Source: Salinisphaera sp002433465
Lineage (GTDB): Bacteria; Pseudomonadota; Gammaproteobacteria; Nevskiales; Salinisphaeraceae
Direction: 5' to 3'
Assembly (NCBI RefSeq): GCF_040361435.1
Contig: NZ_APNL01000019.1
Span: 1-64,000 of the forward strand
DNA: 64,000 nucleotides
The position numbers were made by a program, and so were the translations under genes. This document shows, piece by piece, positions 24,594 to 32,809 of this stretch (position 1 is the first letter of the stretch; each line of letters opens with the position of its first letter). The notes below the pieces were generated by a model. The model worked only from the letters and a program-made list of their open reading frames with translations, did no database searches and was not told where the DNA came from.

Positions 24594-25466
24594 CATGGCC
24601 GCACGGCGGTCCAGCCAGTCGGCCACCAACGGCCAGATTTCTGCCTGGGCAGGCTTGCTCACCACGATACCGGGGTGATCGAAGTCGATGCTGTAGCCGG
24701 TGGCGGTGCCCGCCTGCTCGAAGCGTTTGTCGACGCTGGAAAAGTGATCGATGAAACGCCGGCAGCCGGCGCTGGGATCGACACGATCGGCCGCCCCGGA
24801 CACCGCGAGTACGGGCTGGTCGATACGCCGGAGCGTGTCGCGAAGATAGGCATTTCGGCGGCCGGTTTCGACCCAGTGGGTTGCATCCATCAACGCTGCG
24901 GTCGGCTCGTTTTCCGGGCCAAGACCGGCCGCGCGGGCGGGGAAATACCCCAGCAGCCAGGCCAGGCCACGGGTGAGCCGATTGGCGGGCCAATCGAGCA
25001 TACGCTTGTCGACCTCGAACTGGCTGGCAATTAGCACCAGTCCGGCGATCGCCTGCGCTTCGAGATAGCGGGCGCTGGCAAGCGCGCACATCACGCCGCC
25101 GAAGGAATGACCGATCCAGAACGCCGGCTGTGCGTAGCGCTCTTTGATGTGCGCCTGTACCGCGGGCAGATCGTATTTGACGTGGTCGATCAGCCCGGCG
25201 CGGGCGCTGCAGGGCGGCGAATCCGACAGCCCGCGGCGCTGAACGATGAATGCCTCGTAGCCGCGCCTGGCAAGATAGGCGGCCAGCCCGATCTGTCGCT
25301 CGGACAGCCAGAAGCGCCGGCCGGTGAACATCCCGGATACCAGAACCACCGGCGCCCGGGTTGCTACGCGTTCGGCGCGTACCGAGGTGACAAGACAACA
25401 GCCGCCGTCGCCGGCCGCGAGCGTATGCTCGGCGATCTCGAGAGGCGGCAGCCGCGTGTCAGCCAC
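24579..25466 (-). CDS. Alpha/beta hydrolase
   Basis: A 295-residue alpha/beta hydrolase: oxyanion strand V-V-L-V-S-G-M-F-T-G, nucleophile elbow G-H-S-F-G-G with Ser121, an acid near A-D-R-V-D-P (about 225) and a late His in D-F-D-H-P-G. No signal peptide. It resembles intracellular esterases or thioesterases with an R-R-G-x-S-D segment (about 78-83). It overlaps the DUF3429 gene upstream by eight bases and converges on the fabG gene. Confidence 0.82.
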   Translation of the reverse strand: MADTRLPPLEIAEHTLAAGDGGCCLVTSVRAERVATRAPVVLVSGMFTGRRFWLSERQIGLAAYLARRGYEAFIVQRRGLSDSPPCSARAGLIDHVKYDLPAVQAHIKERYAQPAFWIGHSFGGVMCALASARYLEAQAIAGLVLIASQFEVDKRMLDWPANRLTRGLAWLLGYFPARAAGLGPENEPTAALMDATHWVETGRRNAYLRDTLRRIDQPVLAVSGAADRVDPSAGCRRFIDHFSSVDKRFEQAGTATGYSIDFDHPGIVVSKPAQAEIWPLVADWLDRRAAMKKPA

Positions 25467-25905
25467 GGGCGACGCGCCAGGCGATGGCGACCACGCAGAA
25501 CGTCACCACGAGGGTGAGCAGCCGACGCAGCTGCAGGAAACCGCGACTCTGCCAGCCACGCCGCGCGCCGTGTTCGTCGATCAGCCAGGCGGCAAGCAGG
25601 GCGGCGATCAGCAGGATGGCGCGCCAGGGGGCGGCAGTGAGCAGCGCGCCCCAGGCCACGATGGCCGGCGACACGGCTAACGTCATGTCCAGCGCCGAGG
25701 CCCGCCCGGCGGCGAGCATGCGCCCCCATTGCACGCCGCCGATGAAGGCCACGATAGTGGCCAGATACGGCAGCAGCCAGCGCAATGCGGTGCGTGCATC
25801 CAGAGAGTAGCCGCTATAAGCGTGATAGAGGCCGGCGACGAACGGCAGCAGCGCAAGCAGGCCGAGGGCACAGGCAACGGGCAGGGCGGATCTTTTCTTG
25901 GCCAT
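25459..25905 (-). CDS. DUF3429 family membrane protein
   Basis: A 148-residue protein with five predicted membrane helices. Features of DUF3429 are seen: L-P-Y-L-A-T-I-V-A-F-I-G-G-V-Q-W-G (about residues 46-62) and a central S-P-A-I-V-A-W. Function of the family is unknown. Same strand and overlapping (eight bases) with the downstream alpha/beta hydrolase. Confidence 0.82.
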   Translation of the reverse strand: MAKKRSALPVACALGLLALLPFVAGLYHAYSGYSLDARTALRWLLPYLATIVAFIGGVQWGRMLAAGRASALDMTLAVSPAIVAWGALLTAAPWRAILLIAALLAAWLIDEHGARRGWQSRGFLQLRRLLTLVVTFCVVAIAWRVARG

Positions 25906-25945
25906 GGGAAGCGTTGAGCAGTGGGCGAAACGCGATCTTACCCGC

Positions 25946-26797
25946 TCATGCCGGCTTGAAGTGGCTCACCATCGCGCGTACCAGCGGTTTCATGAAATAG
26001 TTGCTCTCGGGCATGAGCGTGACCTGTACGCCTTCGGCTTCAAGGCGTTCGCCCACGAGCGGACCGACCGCCGCCACGCAGAGCCCGTTCAGGGCGCGCG
26101 TGAGCGCCTCGGCCTGGTCGTTGGCCCGGGCGACCTTGTAGAGCCGCTTGATCTGGGGTGAGCTGGTGAATGCCACCGCATCCATGTCGCCCGCCACGAT
26201 ACGGTCAATGAACGCCAGAACCTGCGGCGTTTCGGTTTCGTCGGCATAGACGTAGGGTGCCACCGCCTTCACCTGGGCCTGTTTGTCGCCCAGGAAATCC
26301 ATCAGCGGGGTGTTCGGATCGCTGCCATACAGCTGCACGCCGACGCGATGGCCGGCCAGGTCGGCATCGGCGAGCGCTTCGATGACGCCGGCCGTGGTTG
26401 GCTGGGTCGCGGCCACGTCGCTGCGTAGCTTGAGCGCGCGCAGTTCGCGTACGGGCTTGGGCCCGCGCGTGATCGTGCGCGCCTGACCCAGCCGTTCGAC
26501 GAACGCCGTCAGTCGCGTCTGGCCGTCGCGTTCGGCGAAGTCGCGCAGGCGGCGCAGGCCTTCGCCGGTCAGCCAGATCATCTCGTCCAGACCGTTGTCG
26601 ATGACGTCGTCGAGCCAGCGCGTCACGTGCGCCTGGTCCGGCGTGTCGCGGATATCCACCAGCGGGCAGCGCACTGTCAGCGCGCCGCGTCGCTCGAGCA
26701 TGTCGGCGAACAGGTCGAGCTGACGCGATTCGGGCACGCCGATACGGCAGCCTTCGAGATCTCTGGCGTCGGGGGATGTCGTCATGAGTGCGTCCAT
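25946..26797 (-). CDS. Uroporphyrinogen-III synthase-like (HemD) protein
   Basis: A 283-residue protein with the two-lobed HemD fold: a first lobe (I-G-V-P-E-S-R at about 18-24) and a C-terminal lobe with D-A-V-A-F-T-S-S-P-Q-I-K-R-L and V-A-A-V-G-P-L-V. HemD closes hydroxymethylbilane to uroporphyrinogen III. It stands alone, with no hemC or hemX neighbour, and is longer than E. coli HemD (246), so it may be a HemD-domain paralogue rather than the biosynthetic enzyme. Start (26797 or 26785) is uncertain because neither has a clear ribosome site. Confidence 0.72.
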   Translation of the reverse strand: MDALMTTSPDARDLEGCRIGVPESRQLDLFADMLERRGALTVRCPLVDIRDTPDQAHVTRWLDDVIDNGLDEMIWLTGEGLRRLRDFAERDGQTRLTAFVERLGQARTITRGPKPVRELRALKLRSDVAATQPTTAGVIEALADADLAGHRVGVQLYGSDPNTPLMDFLGDKQAQVKAVAPYVYADETETPQVLAFIDRIVAGDMDAVAFTSSPQIKRLYKVARANDQAEALTRALNGLCVAAVGPLVGERLEAEGVQVTLMPESNYFMKPLVRAMVSHFKPA

Positions 26798-26906
26798 GGG
26801 TGCAATAAGGTCAGTGTACCGAGTGCCGCCGCGCACGACAGTTGCCATGGCGTGACGGATGGCGTCACACTGACATCGACTATTGGCACGGTCAGGAACA
26901 CGGTCC

Positions 26907-27281
26907 ATGACGCTTGCAGTCGGTATCAGCATCGTATTCGCGCTCGCTCTGGCAGGGACGGGGTATCTGCTCTGGCGTGCCTATCGCCGGCTCGATGCGC
27001 TCAATGCACAGATCGCGCAGCTCGCGCACGATCTCGAACACGCCAACGAGGAGCTCGCCGGGGTGTTGGCCGAGGTCAGCGGCAGTCGCATCATCGTGGA
27101 GGTGATCAACCCCATGACCCTGGCCCGGGCGCGTTCACGCTGGGGCGCGGCGCTGGTGGGCGTGGCCCCGCGCATGATCCGACGACGGGTGTACGAGATC
27201 GTGGCGCGCGAGATGAAGCAACAGCTCGCCTCGCAGGGTGTCGAAGCCCATCTGGATATTTTCCACCCCACCGGCTCATGA
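26907..27281 (+). CDS. Membrane-anchored coiled-coil protein, unknown
   Basis: A 124-residue protein: one N-terminal membrane helix (about residues 2-22), a coiled coil (about 25-58) and a conserved-looking globular tail with I-V-E-V-I-N-P and A-R-E-M-K-Q-Q-L. ATG 26907 has AGGAA eight bases upstream. Its stop overlaps the next gene (ATGA). Not recognised; divergent from the HemD-like gene. Confidence 0.7.
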   Translation: MTLAVGISIVFALALAGTGYLLWRAYRRLDALNAQIAQLAHDLEHANEELAGVLAEVSGSRIIVEVINPMTLARARSRWGAALVGVAPRMIRRRVYEIVAREMKQQLASQGVEAHLDIFHPTGS

Positions 27282-27700
27282 TCGTCGTCGCCGCGGTAAG
27301 TCTTGCCTTCATCGTCGTTATCGTCGCCGCGATACGGCTGAACATGGCCATCGCCGACACCCGGGAACGCTTTCGCGTGCTGGCAGCCGGCTATGGCGAT
27401 GCCGGGCTGCTGGTGAGTGCACGGAACCGCTTTCGTCGCCGCCAGGAAAGCGTCGAGCAAGTGGTCGATACCGGCACCGTTGGCCTGCAGACCGCGCATC
27501 GCACCATATCCGGCTGGTTCGGCACGCAGCACAGCGCGGATGGCATCTACGACAACGTGCGTGCATTCAATCGCAATGTCGGCCGGGCCCTGTCGGGTTT
27601 GTTCGCGCCGGGGCCGAAAAAACGCAGTGAAAGCCTGCAAGAATGGCGTGAGAAGCAGGATTCGACCGCTCGGCGCGATCGCGCCGACGACGAATCCTGA
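27278..27700 (+). CDS. Membrane-anchored protein, unknown
   Basis: A 140-residue protein with one N-terminal membrane helix (about 1-22) and a basic, charged cytoplasmic tail. Phrases such as V-E-Q-V-V-D-T-G-T-V-G-L-Q-T-A-H and F-G-T-Q-H look conserved but I cannot place them. It is coupled to the preceding single-helix protein by ATGA overlap, which suggests a two-protein membrane complex. Confidence 0.68.
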   Translation: MIVVAAVSLAFIVVIVAAIRLNMAIADTRERFRVLAAGYGDAGLLVSARNRFRRRQESVEQVVDTGTVGLQTAHRTISGWFGTQHSADGIYDNVRAFNRNVGRALSGLFAPGPKKRSESLQEWREKQDSTARRDRADDES

Positions 27701-27755
27701 CACGCGTCGCGGCCGCTGGGCTCAAGAATGAAATCGCGCCGCCGTTAATCGCAGG

Positions 27756-28139
27756 ATGAAACGCCTCAATCGTATCGCTACCGGCGCTGCTGCCCTGATC
27801 CTGGGGCTGCCCGCTTTGGGCGCGCTGCCGCTATGGGCCCAGCCCGCCCAGCCGCAAACCTCGCAGCCGCATACGAGAGCCCATGGCCATGGGCCACGTC
27901 CCGGCTTCGGGCATGGCGATTCCGATGCCGGCGTGCATATCTATCTACAGCCGCAAACCGAGCACTGGCCGTCTAACTACTGGCCGGACAACTATCAGCT
28001 TGACGGCTACGACGGTCAGCCCGATCGGCCCACCCGCTGCGCGGGCGAAAGCGGCCGTACCTATTCAACACGCCAGGTCGAGTGCCCCGAGGGTCAGAAG
28101 GCCGTCGAAGGCGGGCGGCGCTGGTCCACCACGCCCTGA
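27756..28139 (+). CDS. Small exported protein, unknown
   Basis: A 127-residue protein with a signal peptide (about 1-28, ending L-W-A-Q) and a mature part rich in Gln, His, Pro, Tyr and Gly, with two Cys (C-A-G-E and V-E-C-P) that could form a disulfide. No family recognised. A GC-rich hairpin (28150-28175) follows, but its A-run is on the wrong side for an intrinsic terminator. Confidence 0.65.
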   Translation: MKRLNRIATGAAALILGLPALGALPLWAQPAQPQTSQPHTRAHGHGPRPGFGHGDSDAGVHIYLQPQTEHWPSNYWPDNYQLDGYDGQPDRPTRCAGESGRTYSTRQVECPEGQKAVEGGRRWSTTP

Positions 28140-28205
28140 AACCCCTTGTGCCGTCGCCCCGTTGTAGGGCGCGGCAAAAAAAGTTTCATAAGGCGGCTCA
28201 TACGT

Positions 28206-28233
28206 TAAAGGATTCGTGGCCCGGCGCCGATAG
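28206..28233 (+). promoter_or_regulatory. Sigma-28-type promoter of the fliD operon
   Basis: TAAAGGAT (28206-28213), a 12-base spacer and GCCGATAG (28226-28233) match the flagellar sigma-28 consensus (TAAAGTTT, 11 bases, GCCGATAA) apart from one extra spacer base. It lies 52 bases before fliD. Confidence 0.7.
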
Positions 28234-28284
28234 GCTCTGCAACCCAGCTCGTTGTATCGAGCACGTGTTATTCGCAGGTACGCC

Positions 28285-29694
28285 ATGGCAGTTACATCGT
28301 CACTCGGAATCGGCTCCGGACTGGATTTGAGCTCGTTGCTCGACGGGCTACGCAGCTCCGAGCAGCAGCGCTTGGTTCCTTTGCAGCGACAGGCAAGCAG
28401 CTACAACACCAAGCTGTCCGCCTACGGCACGCTTCAGAGCTCGCTGGCCAATTTCCAGACCGCGGCCGAATCGTTGGGCAAGGCAAGCCTCTACGAAGGG
28501 GTCAAGACCACCACCGATAGCGATGCCTTCAAGGCGGTCGCCAGCGAAAAGGCCGATCCGGGCAGCTATAGCATCGAAGTCGAGCAGCTGGCACGCAGCC
28601 AGTCGCTGGTCAGCGCCGGCCAGGCCAGTGTGGACGACAAGATCGGCAGCGGCGGCACGATCACGCTTTCGCTGGGCGATGCGTCCGGCAACGTCAGCGA
28701 AACGGTCGATATCGATCTGGCTGGCGCCGACAGCAGCCTGTCCGGCATCCGCGACGCGATCAACGGCGCCGATATCGGTATTAACGCCTCCATCGTCAAC
28801 GACGGCAGCGGCACCCCGTACCGTCTGGTGCTGTCGTCCAACACCACCGGCACGGCTTCGCAGATCTCGGTGAGCGTTGCAGAAAGCAACGGTGACGGTT
28901 CCACCCCGCTGGGCGATCTGCTCAACTACGACAGCACGGCGGGCAGCGGTGCGATGAGCCAGACCGTGGCTGCGCGGGACGCCAAGCTTTCGGTCAACGG
29001 CATTGCGATCGTCAGCCAGACCAACCGGGTCGAGGAAGCCATCGAAGGCGTGACCCTCACGCTGAGCAAGACCACCAGCGAGCCCCAGTCGCTGACCGCC
29101 ACCCGCGACACGGATTCCGTGAAAGCCGCGCTGGAAAAGTTCGTCAAGGCCTATAACAGCGTCAATACGTTGTCGGACAAGCTCACCGCCTTCGACAGCG
29201 AGAAAGAGATCAGCGGCGTGCTGCTGGGCGACTCGACCGCGCGAACCGCGGAAACGCGCGTGCGCGGTGCGCTGAACACGCCGATCAGCGGCGGTGCCTT
29301 TTCCAGCCTGGCGGAAATCGGCATCAGCCTGCAGCGCGACGGCACCATGAAGATCGACGACGAAAAGCTCGACAAGGCGCTGGCGAACAACCTCGCCGAT
29401 GTCGGTCAGCTGCTGGCCGGCAAGGACGAAAGCGGCGGTCTGTCGAAGGTGCTGGTATCCACGCTGGATGCCGTTGCCGGTGAGCAGGGTCTGCTGCAGT
29501 CGGCCAGCAACGGCATGAAAACCCGCATCGACAATCTCACAGAAAGCATGGAGCGCGAACAGGAGTCGATCGATTCCACCATCGCGCGCTATCAAAAGCA
29601 GTTCGTGCAGCTCGACTCGATCATGGCGTCGATCAACTCGACCAGCAATTACCTCACCCAGCAATTCGCATCGCTCAACAAATCGAGCGATTAG
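28285..29694 (+). CDS. fliD: Flagellar filament cap protein FliD
   Basis: A 469-residue hook-associated protein 2. The N-terminal domain has the usual G-I-G-S-G-L-D-L-S-S-L-L (about 8-19) and a coiled-coil start; the C-terminal FliD domain ends in a helical D0-like segment. FliD caps the filament tip and folds exported flagellin. The start at 28285 follows an AGG and gives the conserved N-terminus. First gene of a late operon with fliS and a FliT-like gene. Confidence 0.95.
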   Translation: MAVTSSLGIGSGLDLSSLLDGLRSSEQQRLVPLQRQASSYNTKLSAYGTLQSSLANFQTAAESLGKASLYEGVKTTTDSDAFKAVASEKADPGSYSIEVEQLARSQSLVSAGQASVDDKIGSGGTITLSLGDASGNVSETVDIDLAGADSSLSGIRDAINGADIGINASIVNDGSGTPYRLVLSSNTTGTASQISVSVAESNGDGSTPLGDLLNYDSTAGSGAMSQTVAARDAKLSVNGIAIVSQTNRVEEAIEGVTLTLSKTTSEPQSLTATRDTDSVKAALEKFVKAYNSVNTLSDKLTAFDSEKEISGVLLGDSTARTAETRVRGALNTPISGGAFSSLAEIGISLQRDGTMKIDDEKLDKALANNLADVGQLLAGKDESGGLSKVLVSTLDAVAGEQGLLQSASNGMKTRIDNLTESMEREQESIDSTIARYQKQFVQLDSIMASINSTSNYLTQQFASLNKSSD

Positions 29695-29716
29695 GCATTA
29701 ATAGCAAGGAACGCTC

Positions 29717-30163
29717 ATGGCTTCTTACGCAAATCGCGCGGCAAGTGCATACAAGAAACTCGGCGTCGAGACCGACGCCATGAGTGCCAGCCCGCACCAG
29801 TTGATCGTACTGCTGTTCGACGGCGCGCGCAGCGCTCTCGGGCGTGCGCAGTGGGCGATCTCCCAGAACGACGCGGCCGGCAAGGGCCAGGCGTTGTCCA
29901 AGGCCATCGACATCATCGAACTCGGCCTGCGGGCAGCGCTGGATATCGAGCGCGGTGGCGAGATCGCCGAGCGTCTGGATTCGCTTTACGACTATATGAC
30001 CCGCACTTTGATCCGTGCCAATATCCATAGCGATGCGTCGAAGATCGCGCACGTGGACACGCTGCTCGAGGATATCGGTTCGGCATGGAAGCAGATCGGC
30101 ACCGCCCCGTCGATGCCGTCGGTTGCTGCCGTCCAGTCCGCCCCTTCGCTACAGCAGGCTTGA
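29717..30163 (+). CDS. fliS: Flagellin export chaperone FliS
   Basis: A 148-residue four-helix protein. The N-terminal A-Y-K-K-L and S-P-H-Q-L-I-V-L-L-F-D-G-A signature is typical of FliS, which binds the flagellin C-terminus before export. AAGGA precedes the ATG. It is slightly long at the C-terminus, with an Ala/Pro/Ser tail. Confidence 0.95.
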   Translation: MASYANRAASAYKKLGVETDAMSASPHQLIVLLFDGARSALGRAQWAISQNDAAGKGQALSKAIDIIELGLRAALDIERGGEIAERLDSLYDYMTRTLIRANIHSDASKIAHVDTLLEDIGSAWKQIGTAPSMPSVAAVQSAPSLQQA

Positions 30164-30167
30164 GGCC

Positions 30168-30509
30168 ATGAATCAACAGCAACAGGAAATCGTCGCCGGC
30201 TACGCCGCGCTGCTCGAGCTCAACCAGCGCATGATCGAGATCGCCGTCGCCGGCGATTGGGAAGAGCTGGTCGAGATGAAAAGCGAACACCTCTGCCAGG
30301 TGGAAACGCTGATGAACATCGAATACGACGTGACCGTCAACGAAGCGTTTCGCGAAGCCAAGCGTGCCGTATTGATCCAGATCGCGGCCAGCGAGCAGGA
30401 GCTGCGCGATCGGCTACAGCAGCGCATGGACGAACTATCCGGCGCCATCTGTCAGGCGCGCTCGCAGCGGCGGGTCAAGAACGCCTACGAAAAGGCCGCG
30501 ATCGGCTAG
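30168..30509 (+). CDS. fliT: FliT-like flagellar export chaperone
   Basis: A 113-residue helical protein at the fliT position, four bases after fliS, with a GAGG site. Helix phrases (L-L-E-L-N-Q-R-M-I-E-I-A and G-D-W-E-E-L-V-E-M) fit FliT-type chaperones, which bind FliD and, in enterics, inhibit FlhDC. Sequence is divergent, so the assignment rests mainly on context and size. Confidence 0.75.
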   Translation: MNQQQQEIVAGYAALLELNQRMIEIAVAGDWEELVEMKSEHLCQVETLMNIEYDVTVNEAFREAKRAVLIQIAASEQELRDRLQQRMDELSGAICQARSQRRVKNAYEKAAIG

Positions 30510-30551
30510 CGCCGGTCGTGCCGGTTCTAACGTTCAAGCGATGATGCTGCT

Positions 30552-31706
30552 GTGAGCACGATCACGCCGATGCTCGATACGCTGTTGCCGCAGGTGCTCG
30601 GGCGCCGTGCGGACATGGCGCGGTTTACCGGCGCGCGAGCGAATGTCCCGCTCGGCCCTGTGGACCCCGTGGCCAGCGTTAGAACGGACGGCTTCGATCG
30701 GCCGACTCCGGGCACGGCTTCGGACGGCCTGCGCGGTCGCGGCGCGCCGACCGAGGACGCCGCGGCCGGCAACGCGGGGGCGCGGCGCGCGCCCAACGGG
30801 CCGGCTACGCGTGAAATCGCACAGAGCGGGCGTTATCTGCCCGCAGCCCGGCCCGAGCCGGGCCAGTCCTCTAACACGAGCGGCGAATCCGCCCGTGCCC
30901 AGCTCAGCCGCGAGGGTGGCTTGATCGCTTCATTGCTGGCGCGCCGCGACGCACCCGTGGCGCATACCACGCCGGCCCATGCGGCCGCGCTGTTCGGCGC
31001 TGCGCGCGTGCCGGCCACGCCGATTCTGGCCTCCATTCTTGGGCAGCAGGTCGCACATAGCGGGCTGTTTTACGAGTCGCATCTGAGCAAGTGGTTCGAA
31101 GGCCAGCGTCCGTTGTCGGAACTGCTTCAGGAACCGCATAACCAGAAACAGCCGGCGTCTGCCGCAAGTGAGTCTGCTTCCTCCTCGGCTCGTATGTCGG
31201 GCCCAGGCGCCCGCCAGGCTGTGGCGGCGCAATCCCAGGCCAATGCGCTGCTCGCCCCGGGCGCGTTCGAGCGCGGCGCGGCTGACGCACGCGGCGACAA
31301 CGGCCGCGGCGATGTCGTCGACGAGCGTCTGCTCTCGGTGGTACGTCAGCAGCTCGACGTGCTCAGCAATCCGGTGTTTCGTTGGCATGGCGCGGCTTGG
31401 CCGGGTGTCGACATGCGCTGGGAGATTCACGAGAACAGCGACGACGCCGCCGACGGCCAGGGACGAAAGTCTGAAGCAGACGACAAGCCCTCTTTCTCGA
31501 CTCGCCTGAGCCTTGATCTGCCCCGGCTGGGTACGATCGAAGTCGCGCTCAATCTCGCCGGTGGGGGCATCGAGGTCTATGCCTATGCATCGAGCGAGCA
31601 GGGGGCCGCGGCGGTTTCGCCTGCAACCGGTGAATTGAAGGAACGCTTCGAACAGGCCGGATTCACCCGTGCCTACGTCGAACTACTGGAGGCAGGCCTG
31701 TCATGA
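30552..31706 (+). CDS. FliK-like protein (flagellar hook-length control domain)
   Basis: A 384-residue protein with a GTG start (30552), a long low-complexity Ala/Arg/Pro-rich N-terminal part, and a C-terminal domain (about 255-384) resembling Flg_hook/FliK: L-S-L-D-L-P-R-L-G-T-I-E-V-A-L-N-L-A-G-G and a late helix E-R-F-E-Q-A-G-F. The typical fliK position next to fliL holds another gene end (63741-64000), so this is a second, divergent FliK-like protein. Its stop overlaps the FlhB-like gene by four bases, implying they act together. Confidence 0.75.
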   Translation: MSTITPMLDTLLPQVLGRRADMARFTGARANVPLGPVDPVASVRTDGFDRPTPGTASDGLRGRGAPTEDAAAGNAGARRAPNGPATREIAQSGRYLPAARPEPGQSSNTSGESARAQLSREGGLIASLLARRDAPVAHTTPAHAAALFGAARVPATPILASILGQQVAHSGLFYESHLSKWFEGQRPLSELLQEPHNQKQPASAASESASSSARMSGPGARQAVAAQSQANALLAPGAFERGAADARGDNGRGDVVDERLLSVVRQQLDVLSNPVFRWHGAAWPGVDMRWEIHENSDDAADGQGRKSEADDKPSFSTRLSLDLPRLGTIEVALNLAGGGIEVYAYASSEQGAAAVSPATGELKERFEQAGFTRAYVELLEAGLS

Positions 31707-31999
31707 GCGCTCTCGATCGATCCAGTGCAGAAGACGACCGGGCCAGCGTCGTCGCCCTGCGTTACGGCGAAAACGACGACGCACCGCGCGTCGTGGCCAA
31801 GGGCTATGGCGACATCGCCCAGGCCATCATGGACCGCGCGCAAAAGCACGGTTTGCATGTGCACCGTTCGCCCGAACTGGTGCGTCTGCTCATGCGCGTC
31901 GATCTCGACGATCGTATCCCGCCCGAGCTGTATCTGGCCGTGGCGGAGCTGCTGGCCTGGGTATACCGGCTGGAAACCGCAGCCGAAGCGAACGCGTAG
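31703..31999 (+). CDS. Stand-alone FlhB C-terminal-domain homologue (FhlB-like)
   Basis: A 98-residue protein that matches the cytoplasmic part of FlhB after the autocleavage site: A-L-R-Y-G-E-N-D-D-A-P-R-V-V-A-K-G parallels Y-R-D-G-E-M-N-A-P-R-V-V-A-K-G in the FlhB of this window, and the A-V-A-E-L-L-A-W-V-Y ending parallels FlhB's A-V-A-E-V-L-A-W-V-F. The N-P-T-H site and all membrane helices are absent. Coupled by ATGA to the FliK-like gene. It may take part in substrate-specificity switching. Confidence 0.85.
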   Translation: MSALDRSSAEDDRASVVALRYGENDDAPRVVAKGYGDIAQAIMDRAQKHGLHVHRSPELVRLLMRVDLDDRIPPELYLAVAELLAWVYRLETAAEANA

Positions 32000-32076
32000 A
32001 ACTCAGCGCAGATCGCGTCATAGACGACCGTTTTGCGCTCGTCTTACCCGTACACAATTCAATATGGAATAATGGG

Positions 32077-32096
32077 CTGTCGCCTAATGGCGACAG
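32077..32096. repeat. Hairpin after the FhlB-like gene
   Basis: A perfect 8-bp stem (CTGTCGCC/GGCGACAG, loop TAAT), followed by a second possible stem, GGCGCTG at 32100-32106 with CAGCGCC at 32124-32130. No T-run, so it may mark the end of the fliD operon by other means. Confidence 0.45.
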
Positions 32097-32172
32097 GTCG
32101 GCGCTGTATGTCTTTGCTTTTTGCAGCGCCCTGTAGCATTTTGATGATGGTGTTTGGGAATATTTAACCGGG

Positions 32173-32220
32173 AAATGTGCGTTTTCACATTTGAAACGTG
32201 GAAAATTTCACGTACATAAT
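32173..32220 (+). promoter_or_regulatory. flhDC promoter with overlapping dyads
   Basis: In a 340-base AT-rich gap before flhD, TTGAAA (32191-32196), an 18-base spacer and CATAAT (32215-32220) form a sigma-70-type promoter. Two dyads overlap it: AAATGTG/CACATTT (32173-32179 and 32186-32192) across the -35, and ACGTG/CACGT (32196-32200 and 32209-32213) in the spacer. These are likely operators for regulators of the flagellar master switch. The rest of 32000-32339 contains no gene. Confidence 0.6.
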
Positions 32221-32339
32221 CCACGGTCGGTGCGAAGAGGCAGGGCGCACACGTAGAGGACGGCCGTTTCAAGCAGGCGATTCGCCCACAATTCAAGAGG
32301 CCGCTTTGTGCAGCACGGCGCTTCTGCGGGGAGGCATGA

Positions 32340-32798
32340 ATGAGTGTTGATCATCTACTCGATGATGTTCGCGATCTGAATCTGTCCTATCTGATTCTTA
32401 TGCAGCGTCTGATCAATACCGATCGGGAGCTGGCCATGTTCCGGCTGAAAATCGACGAGGACATGGCGGATCTGCTCAGCCAGATTCCGGTGGCCGATCT
32501 GGCCAAACTCGCCCGTTGCAATCAGCTTCTCTGCCATTTCTCGTTGGATAGCGCCGAACAGCTTTTTGCGCTGGTCAACGCACCGCGCGATGACGACATG
32601 CGGCGCTTGCATGCCGGCATTCTGTTGTCGTCGCAGAACAAGCGCAAAAGCGATCGCCGCGGTGGTGAACGTCGCGAGGGCGGCGATCGCCGCGATCCGG
32701 TAGCCGCTGAAAGCGGCGACGTACCCGCGCGGCGCAAGCAGCCGCGCCGTGAAGCTGATCGCGAAGCCGAGCGTAAAAGCGGTAGCGGCGAAGGGTAG
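32340..32798 (+). CDS. flhD: Flagellar master regulator subunit FlhD
   Basis: A 152-residue protein. Residues 1-100 match FlhD (L-N-L-S-Y-L-I-L-M-Q-R-L-I, A-M-F-R-L-K-I-D-E-D-M-A, N-Q-L-L-C-H-F). With FlhC it forms the FlhD4C2 activator of class II flagellar genes. The normal protein ends at about 116-119 residues; here a 50-residue Arg/Glu/Lys-rich extension follows (about 102-152). GGGGAGG precedes the ATG. Followed 11 bases later by flhC. Confidence 0.93.
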   Translation: MSVDHLLDDVRDLNLSYLILMQRLINTDRELAMFRLKIDEDMADLLSQIPVADLAKLARCNQLLCHFSLDSAEQLFALVNAPRDDDMRRLHAGILLSSQNKRKSDRRGGERREGGDRRDPVAAESGDVPARRKQPRREADREAERKSGSGEG

Positions 32799-32809
32799 CC
32801 ACGAGCCGC

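Noticed and set aside
28150..28182. GC-rich hairpin with A-run before fliD
   Set aside because: The A-run follows the stem on the + strand and the T-run precedes it on the reverse strand, so it is not an intrinsic terminator for either direction.
32173..32192. CRP site upstream of flhDC
   Set aside because: TGTG and CACA are separated by six bases rather than the eight needed for TGTGA-N6-TCACA.
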